Assembly: GCA_030674185.1 (NCBI GenBank)
Contig: CM060315.1
Location: 94,220,558-94,284,557 of the forward strand
Source: Monoplex corrugatus
Taxonomy: Eukaryota; Mollusca; Gastropoda; Littorinimorpha; Ranellidae
DNA length: 64,000 nt
Reading direction: 5' to 3'
In this document: one piece after another, positions 34,561 through 45,926 of the stretch
How positions within the stretch are numbered: the first letter of the stretch is position 1
Layout: each line of letters begins with the position of its first letter
Translations under genes and position numbers: made by a program
The notes under the pieces: model-generated
What the model saw: the letters and a program-made list of their open reading frames with translations, nothing else
What the model was told of the DNA's origin: nothing
Databases searched by the model: none

Positions 34561-36714
34561 TTAAAGGGGCAGCAGGACTATATAAGGCGGGAAGTAGATC
34601 GGAAGTCACTTGAATTCAAACGTTTCCCGAAGCAACATCGGCTGTCTGCTCTGAGTTAATTACAGATTTTGGACGCTGTCGGAGAGCTACCTGGCTCATA
34701 TTTGTCACACAGTACAATCTCAATCCCTACTTTTAAACTGTTGTTATATTTTTATCGAAAAATGTCTGTATATGCGTTTATTGGGAAATTAAAATCTGAA
34801 TTGGACGAACTTAGAGGCAGGGCTACAAAACATGACGAGACATCTGACAGGCACGCCATCCAAAAATAGAAAAGCACGTGGAAAGAAAACAACGAAGGCA
34901 TGTTGTCGCAACACACACACACACACACAACACACACACACACACCTGAAAGGCCTACAATATAGACGTCCAGAGAATTAAACGATCAGCTTAATTAAAA
35001 TTGTGTAGTGTATGAAAAGAAATCAAGCACATGCAATAGCACATACAAGCTGTGCGCACATACACCGTACTCATACACACACACACACACACACATGCAT
35101 ACACACACACACACACATCGGAGCACAATACGAACACAACACTGACCTGTAGTCATCACCACTTATGTCCCATGTACGGCTTACCAGGTGGGTTAGGATA
35201 CAAGTCTTACAAGCGACAGCACACAGTCTGGCATTATCTCACGAAGGACTGTCACCACACATTCATCTACACCATCACGCCCCATAGTCGCCCATTTCTT
35301 TCGAAAATATTGTGGATGTCTCCACGCATTCCTAGAATTTAGTATGTTCCAAAATTTTCTATATATCTGTTTCCTAAGTCCAGAATTCCTAACATGTGCA
35401 GACTGTCCATTACCCAGCCACCTCTGACAGTTTGCAGTAACACACGGCTCACAAAAACAAAACTGGCATCTGCCCTGACTAACTGCATGCTGTAAAGTAA
35501 CACTAGATCTATCACCTACACTGACACTAGCACCAGATGAGGAACACACTACATCTGTCGCCAGCGTAAATCTATAACTTGCTGAGGACAGTGTAGCCAC
35601 TGAAGTAGGTGTACAAGATGCTGTGGTATCTACACAGGAGATGTTGGTAACACACACAGAACTACTCTCACTGACACTGTCAGCTTCACTGATTGTAACT
35701 TGTGATAGCACTTCACATTTCCACTCCCAACCACAGCTTTCAAACAGTTGTCTTACAGCCTCCTTCTTTTCTTCGTTTATATCCAGCAATAATAAATTAA
35801 AATTCATTATTTCGTCAAAGACAAACTCTCTCAAACTAGACGTGTGCGTTTTTCAGTAGAACCCAGAAAGAATGAGCGCGCAAATTTGCTTACAGACAGT
35901 GATAGGTCTGACCATAGATTTCTGGCGCTATTTCTTTCACACCGTGAGAGAGGCCAAGCATGGGATAGCAGTCATGCAGTTTCCATTAGCACCATCCTTT
36001 CCTTCTCATCTTTTGTTCTCATTCTCAGCAAGGTTCAAGTAACTTACTTAGATCTACCGGATCTCCTAGTCAAGGCCCCAGTTACCGCGTGCCAGCCCGG
36101 AGTGTAATCAACTGTTTTAGGGGTGAAGGGATGAGGTTATCAATCTGTAATTTAGATCTGCGCACGAAGTCAGGGGCTCTCAACAGTAATAATGCAGCGT
36201 GTGTGTATGACAAACTGTCGTGAAATAAAGACTTCTGATCAAGTGTTCATACTATTTGATAAATAGTCTTGAACACAAACTGATGTCCCCCTGTCCAAAC
36301 TTTGGTTATGCCCCAGGCAGGAGACAACCAGGACTGCGGAGATAGTGGGGGGTGTACTGATTCCCATTGAAGGGGGACCAAGCTGTAATTTCTCTAAAAT
36401 TACATCATGCTTTTCCTGTAAGAAAAGTCAACAGAAAGCATAAGATGACTACCTTCACCCCCTAAAATGAACTTACAAAACCCATTTCCTCATACACGTC
36501 ATGTGTTACGTAGGAAAACGTTCGAGTTCTGGGGAGCTGTGTGGACGGAATTTGCTTCAATTTCTTCTCAGTTATTAAGAAGTGTGTTTTGTTCGACACT
36601 GTTAGCGTGTTTGTTTACTACCCTCAGCCACGTGCTTTTCTTTATTTAGTTTAGCCCCGCCCATGCTTACTGCGCATGCGTCCCGATCCATTGGATCGGA
36701 TGTTACCCCTTTAA
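34561..36714 (-). mobile_element. TTAA-flanked DNA transposon carrying a Cys-rich gene
   Basis: The left end is TTAA|AGGGGCAGCAGG and the right end is TGTTACCCCT|TTAA, giving terminal inverted repeats AGGGGYARCA with a TTAA duplication on both sides. TTAA is the target of piggyBac and Kolobok elements. Total length is 2154 bases. The only sizeable gene is on the minus strand (35156-35807). No transposase is recognised, so the element is probably non-autonomous or of an unfamiliar type. Inside are CA tracts at 34908-34945 and 35072-35117. Confidence 0.65.
35156..35807 (-). pseudogene. Cys-rich protein of transposon (P2X7 ballast-like?), one frameshift
   Basis: The first ATG is at 35807. The protein starts with a hydrophobic/acidic segment (MNFNLLLLDINEEKKEAV), passes a Ser/Thr-rich linker, then a C-terminal domain with CQFCFCEPCVTANCQRWL, YRKFWNILNSRNAW and REIMPDCVLSLVR. 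The frame stops at 35193, but the neighbouring frame continues YPNPPGKPYMGHKW and stops at 35156. One base is therefore missing near 35200. This Cys-cluster plus EIMPxCVxxxVRxxYPNP arrangement resembles a domain family multiplied in invertebrate genomes that I associate with the intracellular ballast domain of P2X7 receptors. That relation is from memory and uncertain. No catalytic triad of a transposase is visible. Confidence 0.5.
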
Positions 36715-36774
36715 GTACTGTACAGATTTGTAGTTTTTGTATCTTTGGACACTGAGTATTCTGTTGTGTTAAGT

Positions 36775-36776
<2 letters not shown>

Positions 36777-36814
<38 letters not shown>

Positions 36815-36823
36815 GTGTGTGTG

Positions 36824-36891
<68 letters not shown>

Positions 36892-36903
36892 GTGTGTTGT
36901 GTG

Positions 36904-36962
<59 letters not shown>
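36777..36962. repeat. TG microsatellite (~185 bp) directly upstream of exon 5 acceptor
   Basis: An almost pure TG run with a few TT breaks; the acceptor CAG follows at 36963-36965. Confidence 0.98.
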
Positions 36963-36965
<3 letters not shown>

Positions 36966-37038
36966 CCTTCGCTGAATGGAGCGGATGATGATGGAGAGAA
37001 CAAGACTTCGAAGCATGCCAGCAGTGGGGGTGTGTGGG
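36966..37038 (+). CDS. GPBP1: vasculin exon 5
   Basis: The acceptor TGTGCAG ends at 36965, after about 185 bases of nearly pure TG repeat. Frame 0 encodes PSLNGADDDGENKTSK and ends in SSGGVW plus one base of the next codon. Vertebrate vasculin has PSLN followed about 17 residues later by AAGVW, so this is a confident family match. The exon is 73 bases, phase 0 to phase 1; the donor is G|GTATGT at 37039. Because 73 is not a multiple of three, skipping would shift the frame. Confidence 0.88.
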
Positions 37039-37304
37039 GTATGTACATCTTGTACCTGTCAGTTGTATAAAATAAGGTAACAACACTGTCATGCTTTCAT
37101 GGTTTTGTACACATGTTCACGCAATCAACACATGCAAAAAGCATTCGTCGTCACGCAGTCGCACTGACTCCTTTCAACCAATGTCACTAAATAGATCACG
37201 ATATTAAATTCTTTTAACATTTATCACAATTTACTTTCACACATCACACATACAACATTTATAACCACGCACCTTCACATTAACGTCTTTTTGTTTTGTT
37301 TTCT

Positions 37305-37395
37305 CCTCCTTCGTCTTCTGCTCCTCTTCTTCTCTTTCTCCCCTTTTTCTTCTTCTTCTTTTTCTATTCCTTTTTCCTCTCTTCCAGTTCCTCTT
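37305..37395. repeat. TTC/TC-rich low-complexity tract
   Basis: CTTCTTCTCTTTCTCC-type polypyrimidine run in intron 5. Confidence 0.9.
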
Positions 37396-37539
37396 TCAAC
37401 ACCGCTCTTATATTACAAGTAAAACCGTCAACCACAAAGTGTAGGGAACATTTCTCCTCAGAAACAGAAACCAGACATCCAATGGGAAAAAACGCAGGTA
37501 CAACAGGATATCTACTATTGACACAATCATGTCTCACAA

Positions 37540-37715
37540 CTGTGGTTCACAGAATATTCAATATTAATACAATCTTGTCTGACGACTCTGGTTCACAGAA
37601 TATCCAGTATTAATACAATCTTGTCTGACGACTCTGGTGCACACAATATCCAGTATTAATACAATCTTGTCTGACGACTCTGGTTCACACAATATTCAAT
37701 ATTAACACAATCTGG
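37540..37715. repeat. ~61-bp repeats in intron 5, about three copies
   Basis: CAGTATTAATACAATCTTGT, CTGACGACTCTGGTTCACA recur with small changes. Confidence 0.85.
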
Positions 37716-38325
37716 TTTCACAAATTTCGTTCAATACCACCAAATACTTTTAACTTGGCACTCATGGAACTTCCTGAGTTTCAACATATTTATATTTATA
37801 TTTTTTTCCCCCCGAGCATCAGACAACCCGGTCTGCTAAAAAAAAACGTTGTACCTCTCTCTCTCTGACATCACGGGAACATTGATGTCATCTCAATGAC
37901 GTATTTACTTCGCGTGTTTACATTCCGTATTTGGTCGATACATTACTCCATGCACCCCTACACACACACACACACAAAAAAACCATGTGCACACATCACT
38001 GTGCACATGACAAACACATTGAAGTATTCCAACAGTGGAGGAGGAAGGGAGATGTATCTTTTTACTGGCCATACCATTGCAAGGGCGACAACTACTTTCT
38101 GACTCTTGAGGCTGTATAAACGTATCTGCATTTACTTTGCTTTGTAATGCTGTACCAGGCAGTCATTTTCTCTTTTTGAAGTATTGAATTGCACAAGACT
38201 GCTTCCTTAAATTTTAGAAATTATTTTATACACCCCCCCCCCCCCCCCCCCCTCCAATTTCTTCTTTTTGCGTTCACTTGGTGCTGTGTTTGTTGTGTCT
38301 CTACACTTACTGGAGTTCTGCTACG

Positions 38326-38366
38326 TTAACCCTTTGACTCCCGCATCCTGTCTACCAGCACCCTGA
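38326..38366. mobile_element. TTAA fold-back MITE, left fragment (copy 6)
   Basis: TTAACCCTTTGACTCCCGCA and CCTGTCTACCAGC are present; the rest is lost where the LINE fragment starts. Confidence 0.75.
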
Positions 38367-38893
38367 TCATCATCATCATCATGTGCCCTGCTGCATGGTG
38401 TTGGGATCATGGCCCTCCATACGAATCTATCTTTTGTTGCAAGTACATCACCCGCCCTTTCTTGTCTTCATCCACTCAGCAAGTTCGTCCATTATTTTCT
38501 CCCTGGGTACACCTGGTGCTCTTTTTTCCCTCTAGGTTCCCTGTTGTGACTAGGTGCTCTAATTTCTCTTGCCTCATAAAATGTCCTAAATGTTGCTCAT
38601 CTTTTCCTAATCATTTTTATTAATGTTGCTTTTGTGTTTGCCTCTTTCAAGACTGTCTCCTTTGTTTTCTTTGCTGTCCATGGAACTTGCAACATTCTTC
38701 TTAGAAACCACATTTCAGTTGCCTCAATCTTGTTCTGACTTTGCGTGTTGACTGTCCATGCTTCACATCCGTACAACAGTATTGGTTCTATATAACATTC
38801 AAAAGAATTCTCTTCCTGATGTCAATTGATAGGCATTTGTTGGTAAGAACACTTTTCATCTTCTTGAATACTGTTTTAGCTTGGCCACTTCTG
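38364..38893 (-). mobile_element. LINE 3' fragment (family of 6308-6906), minus strand
   Basis: It starts with the ATC-unit tail and ATGTGCCCTGCTGCATGG, then the complement of the RRMLxVPWTAKKT and YIEPILLYGCEAWT region with frameshifts. It ends near CTTGGCCACTTCTGCTC, followed by TTCATA repeats. Confidence 0.85.
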
Positions 38894-39073
38894 CTCATTC
38901 ATATTCATATTCATTTTTATATTCATATTCATATTATTTTTGTTGTTGTCTCAATGAATTATCCATGTGAAACTCTGGCTGCTGTTTTCATTGAGAGCGC
39001 ATTGCATCATTACAGCACCACCCAATTTTTTTTGAATTAAGACTTTAGAAAGTCATGAAGGGTTTTTGGTCTT

Positions 39074-41778
39074 TTAACCCTTTCGCCCCTTATTTCTAGT
39101 CCTTAGTTATCCTCTCTTTCCCTCTTTTCCAAACTGTAGAAAACCCTTCATTCCCGGGTTTCTGGGACGATCTATACTGAACTGTACAGTGACTTCATAC
39201 GAATGGATATAGCAGATGAGTTATGGCTTGCATGTACATAAAACTATATATATGAATGTGTTCAGGAATGAATGTATAATATGTCTGTCATATTCAAAAG
39301 AGGGGTGCGACACATTTGGTGACAAGCAGGTGTGCGACAGGTAAGATGTGGACCATAAATTACACGCATGACAGACAAAACAAAATAAAATACAAACAGA
39401 AAAACAGATATGGCGTTGCCTACCTTTACTTGTTCTGTGAAATGTCGGAGCAGCATGTACATGTACATTCCCCTTTGTATGGCAATGCGTCAGTGTCCCA
39501 CTGTCCTCATCACTAGTATTCACAGTCAAATTTGTCCTTATAATACAGCTTCAGTCACACACATTCAGTATTGATATATCTATGTACACACAAACTACAG
39601 CACTAGCTAAATGTTCCATGGGAATAAATAAATAATCTGACATGTGTCCAATGAAATGCCATGCAGTTTGTCACTGTCACTATCACCATGTCACCCCCAC
39701 TGCACAGGTAAGTCAGTGGCTGTAATCAACCACAGTGTGGTATAACACGAAACAGTTTTTCTGGGGGTTACAACACAAATATACATCACACTTCTGGCAC
39801 TTCATGCTGGTCTTCCTTTTTTTGTTGGGGTTGTTGCTGTAGCTGGTGCCTGGATGGCTGTCCCTGTAGCGCGGGTGTCGTGCGTTGCAGACAGCACACA
39901 CATGATCATAGCCCTGGCCGGCCACAGGCCAGTGGTCAGTGCGGTCAAGACGGAAGTCGTCATTGACAGCCCTTGGTCGGCCACAGGTCGGCGATCAAGG
40001 TGTGCCGTCCCCACCAACTGATGGGCGAGGTCAAGACGGAACGACAGGTAGTCCCTCTTGCTGGTCCCTTCCTGGACATGATCGATGATGTGCCCTTCGA
40101 TCACGTATGCGTTGTATACGCTGGTCTCCAAGAGCTTTCTCTCAACTCCGCGATACCAACGCATCGTTTTTTGGAGCGGTTCATCTTGGTCATCATGTCC
40201 AGTCTGTCCATCCATCCATGTACTTGCTGTAGTGCTTGACAACAGGTGGGCAGGGAACTTCTGTCGCTGTGCCGTCTTTCTTCCGCCGCGTGACTGGTGG
40301 GTGTTCCGTGGACAGGTAGTACACCATCCGGTTGTCGTTGAATGAGGAGACCACCATGCCCTCGCACTGTCTCCGCTCTGTGTGACCCTGTTCAAGTCGG
40401 CGGGCCTGAGCCTGCGATAGGATCAGGTCTCCAGGGTAGCCGATGCGGTTGGGTCGCACTGTCCACGAAAGGTAAGTCCCCTTCCTCATCAGGTAATGTG
40501 CAAGGACAGGTGACGTGTAAAAATTGTCGGTGTACACGCAGTGGCCCAGGTTGTGCAGTGGTTGAGTCAACCCGATCACCACGCGTGTACTCTGTCCCAG
40601 CAGGCGGCTGACTTGGTCACCGTGTCTTCCGGTGTAAATTTCAAAGTTGTAACAGTAGGCTGTCACAGCGTCTGCTAGAACCCAGAGCTTCACACCGAAC
40701 TTGACAGGCTTGTTTTTCATAAACTGCTTGATGCCTAACCTCCCTTTGAAAGGCACCATAGCTTCATCTACCGTTATCTGTTTGTGAGGGATGTATTCCC
40801 TCATGAACGCAGCCCAAACTGTGTCCACAACACAACGGATTTTTGCCACCTTCTCGCTTCTGTCGATAGGTGCGTATTTGAAAAAACCTGTTCCTGCTCA
40901 TCACTTTTGGAATACTGGTGCTGAGCCTGAAATATTTCGACCCTGAATACCAGTGCAATGTGTCGCGGTCGACTTTGACAATGCCCATCATGAGCACGAC
41001 GTCGTAGAACGCTTTCAGCTCTGACACTGTCAATGGCTGCCAATCACTCTTGTTGTGCTGTGGATCTTCCCTTCCCCTTTTTTTCCGTATTTACATTTGT
41101 AAATTCACAAATTTTTGCAAAAAGTGCATCTGAATAAAACAAACTGAAATAATCCTGAGTTGACATGGATGTGTCTAACACACACGATGGTCCAGGGCGC
41201 TGTCGAAAGGTATGTTTCGTTTCTGGTGGTTCAAACACACCGTGGGTCCATTGGAAACGAGGTTTCACATAGAACAGTGGTAACCTTTCATCATCCAGTT
41301 CATCACCACTGTCCGAATCCTGTGCATCAGCAACAGCTTGATCAATTTCCCTCCACTGTTCTTCTGTCAAATCTAACAGATCGAACCCCCTCAACACCAC
41401 CTACCATTTCATCTTAAGAAAATTCGCCACGCTCACTCGAATCGCTATCCATCCTCTCTCTTTGGCTTACGCTATGCGTCTGACAAAGACGAACTCTGCC
41501 GTCTTACAAACAGGAAAAAATCCCGTGGGAAACTAACCACAGCATCCCGTTATAATCAAACCCAGGACAGTAAGATAAACACTGGCCGGTGCCAGACTAC
41601 TGTATACGGTGGCAGGGGAATGTAAGGTATGTGTGTCTTAACGGGTCAGCTGGTGCCCAGTCTTCCGAGCTGTGGGAAGGAAAGGGGGATTTCTCTGCTG
41701 TCGGATGTCCGGGCAGCGGGAATGAAAGTAGTATTTTCAGCTGACCGGACAACGGGGCTGTGGGGCTGAAAGTGTTAA
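39074..41778 (-). mobile_element. piggyBac transposon, full-length copy with TTAA duplications
   Basis: The left end TTAA|CCCTTTCGCCCC and the right end, read inverted, TTAA|CACTTTCAGCCCC bound a 2.7 kb element. Subterminal CCCTTCATTCCCGG (left) and CTTTCATTCCCGC (right, inverted) also correspond. The transposase reads on the minus strand. Length and TTAA duplication fit the piggyBac superfamily. It lies in intron 5 of the vasculin-like gene, antisense to it. Confidence 0.8.
39718..41453 (-). pseudogene. piggyBac transposase (DDE_Tnp_1_7), several frameshifts
   Basis: The reading begins MDSDSSERGEFS (41453 leftwards) and continues in other frames. An acidic N-terminus with LDLTEEQWREID and DSDSGDE comes first. 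Next is TVSELKAFYDVVLMMGI with MSRNRFFQI, then the catalytic region with ITVDEAMVPFKGR (first Asp) and CVYTDNFYTSP (second Asp). A third-Asp region MDRLD sits in a shifted frame, then VERKLLETSVYNAYVI. The C-terminal Cys-rich zinc-finger-like end is CAVCNARHP...CQKCDVYLCC. At least five frame changes break it, most explicable by single lost bases. It is either a decayed copy or an active copy garbled by sequencing errors. Confidence 0.88.
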
Positions 41779-41839
41779 TGGTGGGATCTGGGAAATGAAC
41801 CTGTGTCTCCAATGATTCATATCAGGTTGCTTTTGGCAA

Positions 41840-42405
41840 TTTTAAAGAGACCCCCATGGAGATGTCGGGGGCTCTTTCAGTATAAGTAGTATCCCAACAT
41901 TCTGGAAATTCTGTGTTAGAAATGTCCTCTTTTCTGTCACTCTCTTTGTTTGTTTCTTCCTCCTTTGCTTTCTGTCATTTCTTCCTGTCATTTTCTGCCT
42001 TGCTGATCCATTCACCTGTATGTGTTCGATAACGTCTTACATACTTTTTCTTAGGATTGATAATTGAGTGCATGTATTAAGTGCATTTTTGGCTCTAGGG
42101 AAATGAGATACATGGAAGCAATTTTAGGTAATTTGTACCCGTTTTTATATATGTTTTTGTATCCTTACATATGTTTAAATTGTATTCAGGTGTTTTTTTT
42201 TAAATCCCCTGTGTGATAAATTGGACAGAGTGGTCAGCACCAGGTGCATTTCCTAAGATTATGTGTGTGAATGCATTGATACTTGTGCTAAATTTTCTTT
42301 TTTTTTCCTTTTATTTCCTGAAGTTTTGTTATGTGCTTTGAAACGGTTATTGCCCTGATATGGCTGTACGCAGTCGGCTGGGCTTTAAACAACAATAACA
42401 ATGTC
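41840..42405 (+). mobile_element. dispersed repeat A, unexpanded copy
   Basis: Landmarks are GGGGGCTCTTTCAGTATAAG, GTTAGAAATGTCCTC, CTGATCCATTCACCTGTATG, TTCTTAGGATTGATAATTG, TTTTTGGCTCTAGGGAAATG, GATAAATTGGACAGAGTGG and a tail CCTGATATGGCTGTACGCAG then AACAACAATAACAATG. The copy at 46745 has the same landmarks, but there one segment is amplified about 32 times. Confidence 0.85.
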
Positions 42406-42464
42406 AATTTTAAACAGGATACATACCTTAATTTCCAAATGCTGATTGTTTAGTCTGAGAGTGA

Positions 42465-44463
42465 CTGGTGACAGTGTACAAACAGCATGATGAATATGGC
42501 GTGTGGTGTTGGTTTCAGAGTGACTGGTGACAGTGTACAAACAGCGTGATGAATATGGCGTGTGGTGTTGGTTTCAGAGTGACTGGTGACAGTGTACAAA
42601 CAGCGTGATGAATATGGCGTGTGGTGTTGGTTTCAGAGTGACTGGTGACAGTGTACAAACGGCGTGATGAATGTGGTGTGTGGTGTTGGTTTCAGAGTGA
42701 CTGGTGACAGTGTACAAACGGCGTGATGAATGTGGTGTGTGGTGTTGGTTTCAGAGTGACTGGTGACAGTGTACAAACAGCGTGATGAATATGGCGTGTG
42801 GTGTTGGTTTCAGAGTGACTGGTGACAGTGTACAAACGGCGTGATGAATATGGCGTGTGGTGTTGGTTTCAGAGTGACTGGTGACAGTGTAAAACGGCGT
42901 GATGAATATGGCGTGTGGTGTTGGTTTCAGAGTGACTGGTGACAGTGTATAAACGGCGTGATGAATATGGCGTGTGGTGTTGGTTTCAGAGTGACTGGTG
43001 ACAGTGTACAAACGGCGTGATGAATATGGCGTGTGGTGTTGGTTTCAGAGTGACTGGTGACAGTGTACAAACAGCGTGATGAATATGGTGTGTGGTGTTG
43101 GTTTCAGAGTGACTGGTGACAGTGTACAAACAGCGTGATGAATATGGCGTGTGGTGTTGGTTTCAGAGTGACTGGTGACAGTGTACAAACGGCGTGATGA
43201 ATATGGCGTGTGGTGTTGGTTTCAGAGTGACTGGTGACAGTGTATAAACGGCGTGATGAATATGGCGTGTGGTGTTGGTTTCAGAGTGACTGGTGACAGT
43301 GTATAAACGGCGTGATGAATATGGCGTGTGGTGTTGGTTTCAGAGTGACTGGTGACAGTGTACAAACAGCGTGATGAATGTGGCGTGTGGTGTTGGTTTC
43401 AGAGTGACTGGTGACAGTGTACAAACAGCGTGATGAATGTGGCGTGTGGTGTTGGTTTCAGAGTGACTGGTGACAGTGTACAAACAGCGTGATGAATATG
43501 GCGTGTGGTGTTGGTTTCAGAGTGACTGGTGACAGTGTACAAACGGCGTGATGAATATGGCGTGTGGTGTTGGTTTCAGAGTGACTGGTGACAGTGTACA
43601 AACAGCGTGATGAATATGGTGTGTGGTGTTGGTTTCAGAGTGACTGGTGACAGTGTACAAACGGCGTGATGAATATGGCGTGTGGTGTTGGTTTCAGAGT
43701 GACTGGTGACAGTGTACAAACGGCGTGATGAATATGGCGTGTGGTGTTGGTTTCAGAGTGACTGGTGACAGTGTACAAACGGCGTGATGAATATGGCGTG
43801 TGGTGTTGGTTTCAGAGTGACTGGTGACAGTGTACAAACAGCGTGATGAATATGGTGTGTGGTGTTGGTTTCAGAGTGACTGGTGACAGTGTACAAACAG
43901 CGTGATGAATATGGCGTGTGGTGTTGGTTTCAGAGTGACTGGTGACAGTGTACAAACGGCGTGATGAATATGGCGTGTGGTGTTGGTTTCAGAGTGACTG
44001 GTGACAGTGTACAAACAGCGTGATGAATGTGGCGTGTGGTGTTGGTTTCAGAGTGACTGGTGACAGTGTACAAACGGCGTGATGAATATGGTGTGTGGTG
44101 TTGGTTTCAGAGTGACTGGTGACAGTGTACAAACGGCGTGATGAATATGGCGTGTGGTGTTGGTTTCAGAGTGACTGGTGACAGTGTACAAACAGCGTGA
44201 TGAATATGGCGTGTGGTGTTGGTTTCAGAGTGACTGGTGACAGTGTACAAACGGCGTGATGAATATGGCGTGTGGTGTTGGTTTCAGAGTGACTGGTGAC
44301 AGTGTACAAACAGCGTGATGAATGTGGCGTGTGGTGTTGGTTTCAGAGTGACTGGTGACAGTGTACAAACAGCGTGATGAATATGGCGTGTGGTGTTGGT
44401 TTCAGAGTGACTGGTGACAGTGTACAAACAGCGTGATGAACATGGCTGTGGTGTTGGTTTCAG
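42465..44463. repeat. 59-bp tandem array in intron 5, about 34 copies, each with the exon 6 acceptor sequence
   Basis: The unit runs AGTGACTGGTGACAGTGTAC, AAACGGCGTGATGAATATGG, CGTGTGGTGTTGGTTTCAG. The final unit ends GGTGTTGGTTTCAG at 44463 and is followed by exon 6 instead of AGTGACTGG. The 30 bases before the real acceptor are therefore repeated about 34 times upstream with at most one or two changes. Confidence 0.98.
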
Positions 44464-44549
44464 ATAATCCGCCCAGGTCCAGGTTTGAAGATGTGAATAA
44501 TGATGTGAAAAGCTCTACGCCTGGACTGTACAAGGTTGTGCCAAACAAG
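44464..44549 (+). CDS. GPBP1: vasculin exon 6
   Basis: The acceptor GGTTTCAG ends at 44463. Two bases complete an Asp codon, giving VW|DNPPRSRFEDVNND and ending in GLYKVVPNK. This aligns with the VWEYPPNPKSR and VYKGLVPKP segments of vertebrate vasculin, but the roughly 25-residue block between them in vertebrates is shorter here. The exon is 86 bases and ends in phase 0 at AAG|GTCAGT. The acceptor is the last copy of a 59-bp tandem array whose other copies carry the same acceptor sequence. Confidence 0.85.
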
Positions 44550-44734
44550 GTCAGTTCTTTAGTTCTTTATGTATGCGTGTTTGTGCGTGTCTCTGTGTGT
44601 GTGTGTATGCATGCATGCGTGCACATGCACGTGCATGCTCGTGCATACATATATGCTTGCTTGTGTGTGAATGTTATTGTGTGAAAGAGAAAGAGTGAGT
44701 AAAATTGTGCATGTCTTATTTCTGACAAATGTAT

Positions 44735-44960
44735 TTGTATTTTTCTGTTCATTTGGTTGTACATTGTACATGTTGTTAAATGTGTATTTTTCTGTTCATT
44801 TGGTTGTACATTGTACATGTTGTTAAATGTGTATTTTTCTGTTCATTTGGTTGTACATTGTACATGTTGCTAAATGTGTATTTTTCTGTTCATTTGGTTG
44901 TACATTGTACATGTTGCTAAATGTGTATTTTTCTGTTCATTTGGTTGTACATTGTACATG
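44735..44960. repeat. 47-bp tandem repeat in intron 6, about 4.5 copies
   Basis: The unit runs TGTGTATTTTTCTGTTCATT, TGGTTGTACATTGTACATGT, TGTTAAA. Confidence 0.95.
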
Positions 44961-45212
44961 TTAAATGTATCATTTAAGCAACTGTAATCTTGTAATGTTG
45001 ACCTTGTCTGTCTTTGGTTTTCTTTTCTCCACTCGTTCCTTTGGCATGTACATCATCAGATGTGAAACGCCCTGTTCATTTGGTTGTACATTGTACATGT
45101 TAAATGTATCATTTAAGCAACTGTAATCTTGTAATGTTGACCTTGTCTGTCTTTGGTTTTCTTTTCTCCACTCGTTCCTTTGGCATGTACATCATCAGAT
45201 GTGAAACGCCAT
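44935..45212. repeat. 139-bp direct duplication in intron 6
   Basis: The block from CTGTTCATTTGGTTGTACAT through ATCATTTAAGCAACTGTAAT, TTTGGCATGTACATCATCAG to GTGAAACGCC is present twice in tandem with essentially no differences. Confidence 0.95.
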
Positions 45213-45259
45213 ACAGTATTTCCATTTTTTTTTTTTTTTTCTGCAAGTACAGTCATGTT

Positions 45260-45599
45260 TTCTAAGAAGGATGTTGAGAGTTCCATGGACAGCAAAGAAA
45301 ACAAACGAGACAGTCTTGATGGAGACAGACACAAGTAGATCATTCATAAGGAAGGTTAGGAAAAGGCAGGCAACATTCATAGGCCATTTTATGAGGAAAG
45401 GGGAATTGGAACACCTGGTCACAACGGGAAAGCTGGAGGGAAGGAGAGCACCGGGTAGACCCAGGGAGAAGATACTAGACAGACTTGCGGAGTGGCTGAA
45501 GACAAGGAGGGTGGAAGAGATGCTTGAGACAACAAGAGAGAGAGACAGATGGAAGTCCATAATCGCCAACGCCATGTGACAAGGCACCTGATGATGATG
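45260..45599 (+). mobile_element. LINE 3' fragment (family of 6308-6906), with target duplication
   Basis: A clean open frame encodes MLRVPWTAKKTNETVLME, KVRKRQATFIGHFMRKG, GRRAPGRPREKILDRLAEWL and RWKSIIANAM, then a TGATGATGATG tail. The 11-base duplication ACAGTCATGTT flanks it (45249-45259 and 45600-45610). It is the best preserved C-terminus in the window and shows what the frame at 6308-6906 lost. Confidence 0.92.
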
Positions 45600-45827
45600 A
45601 CAGTCATGTTGACAAATATACTGCCTTTGTTTATTTGAAACCACAGAAGAGATTTTTTTTTCAACACACCAGTACAGCTACTACAGTCACTGGCTAAAGG
45701 CACACACAGTGTTTCTCTCATATGTCTTGAACACAGGACGCAGCATTTCTCCTCGTACAGCATGGGTCATTTGGTGTTTTCCACACATGGCATGGTGCAG
45801 AAGACATTTATCACATCCCATAATTAC

Positions 45828-45926
45828 CTGTTTTAACACTATGCCGTCTTGAAGGCAGTCCGCTGCCGCCCATTTGTACCGTGGTCTTAGTCGTGACGGC
45901 AGGCTGGTGCCGTCGGAAAATGCCAT
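45828..45926 (-). CDS. candidate first coding exon of an unrecognised antisense gene
   Basis: On the minus strand an ATG at 45926 opens 33 codons (MAFSDGTSLPSRLRPRYKWA and onward, ending GIVLKQ), ending at a good donor CAG|GTAATT (45827). Without splicing, the frame would run on to 45687. About 170 bases upstream, at 46095-46107, lies GCCGCCATTTT on the minus strand, a YY1-type initiator motif common at animal transcription starts. I do not recognise the protein and see no second exon, so this may equally be a repeat remnant. Confidence 0.25.
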
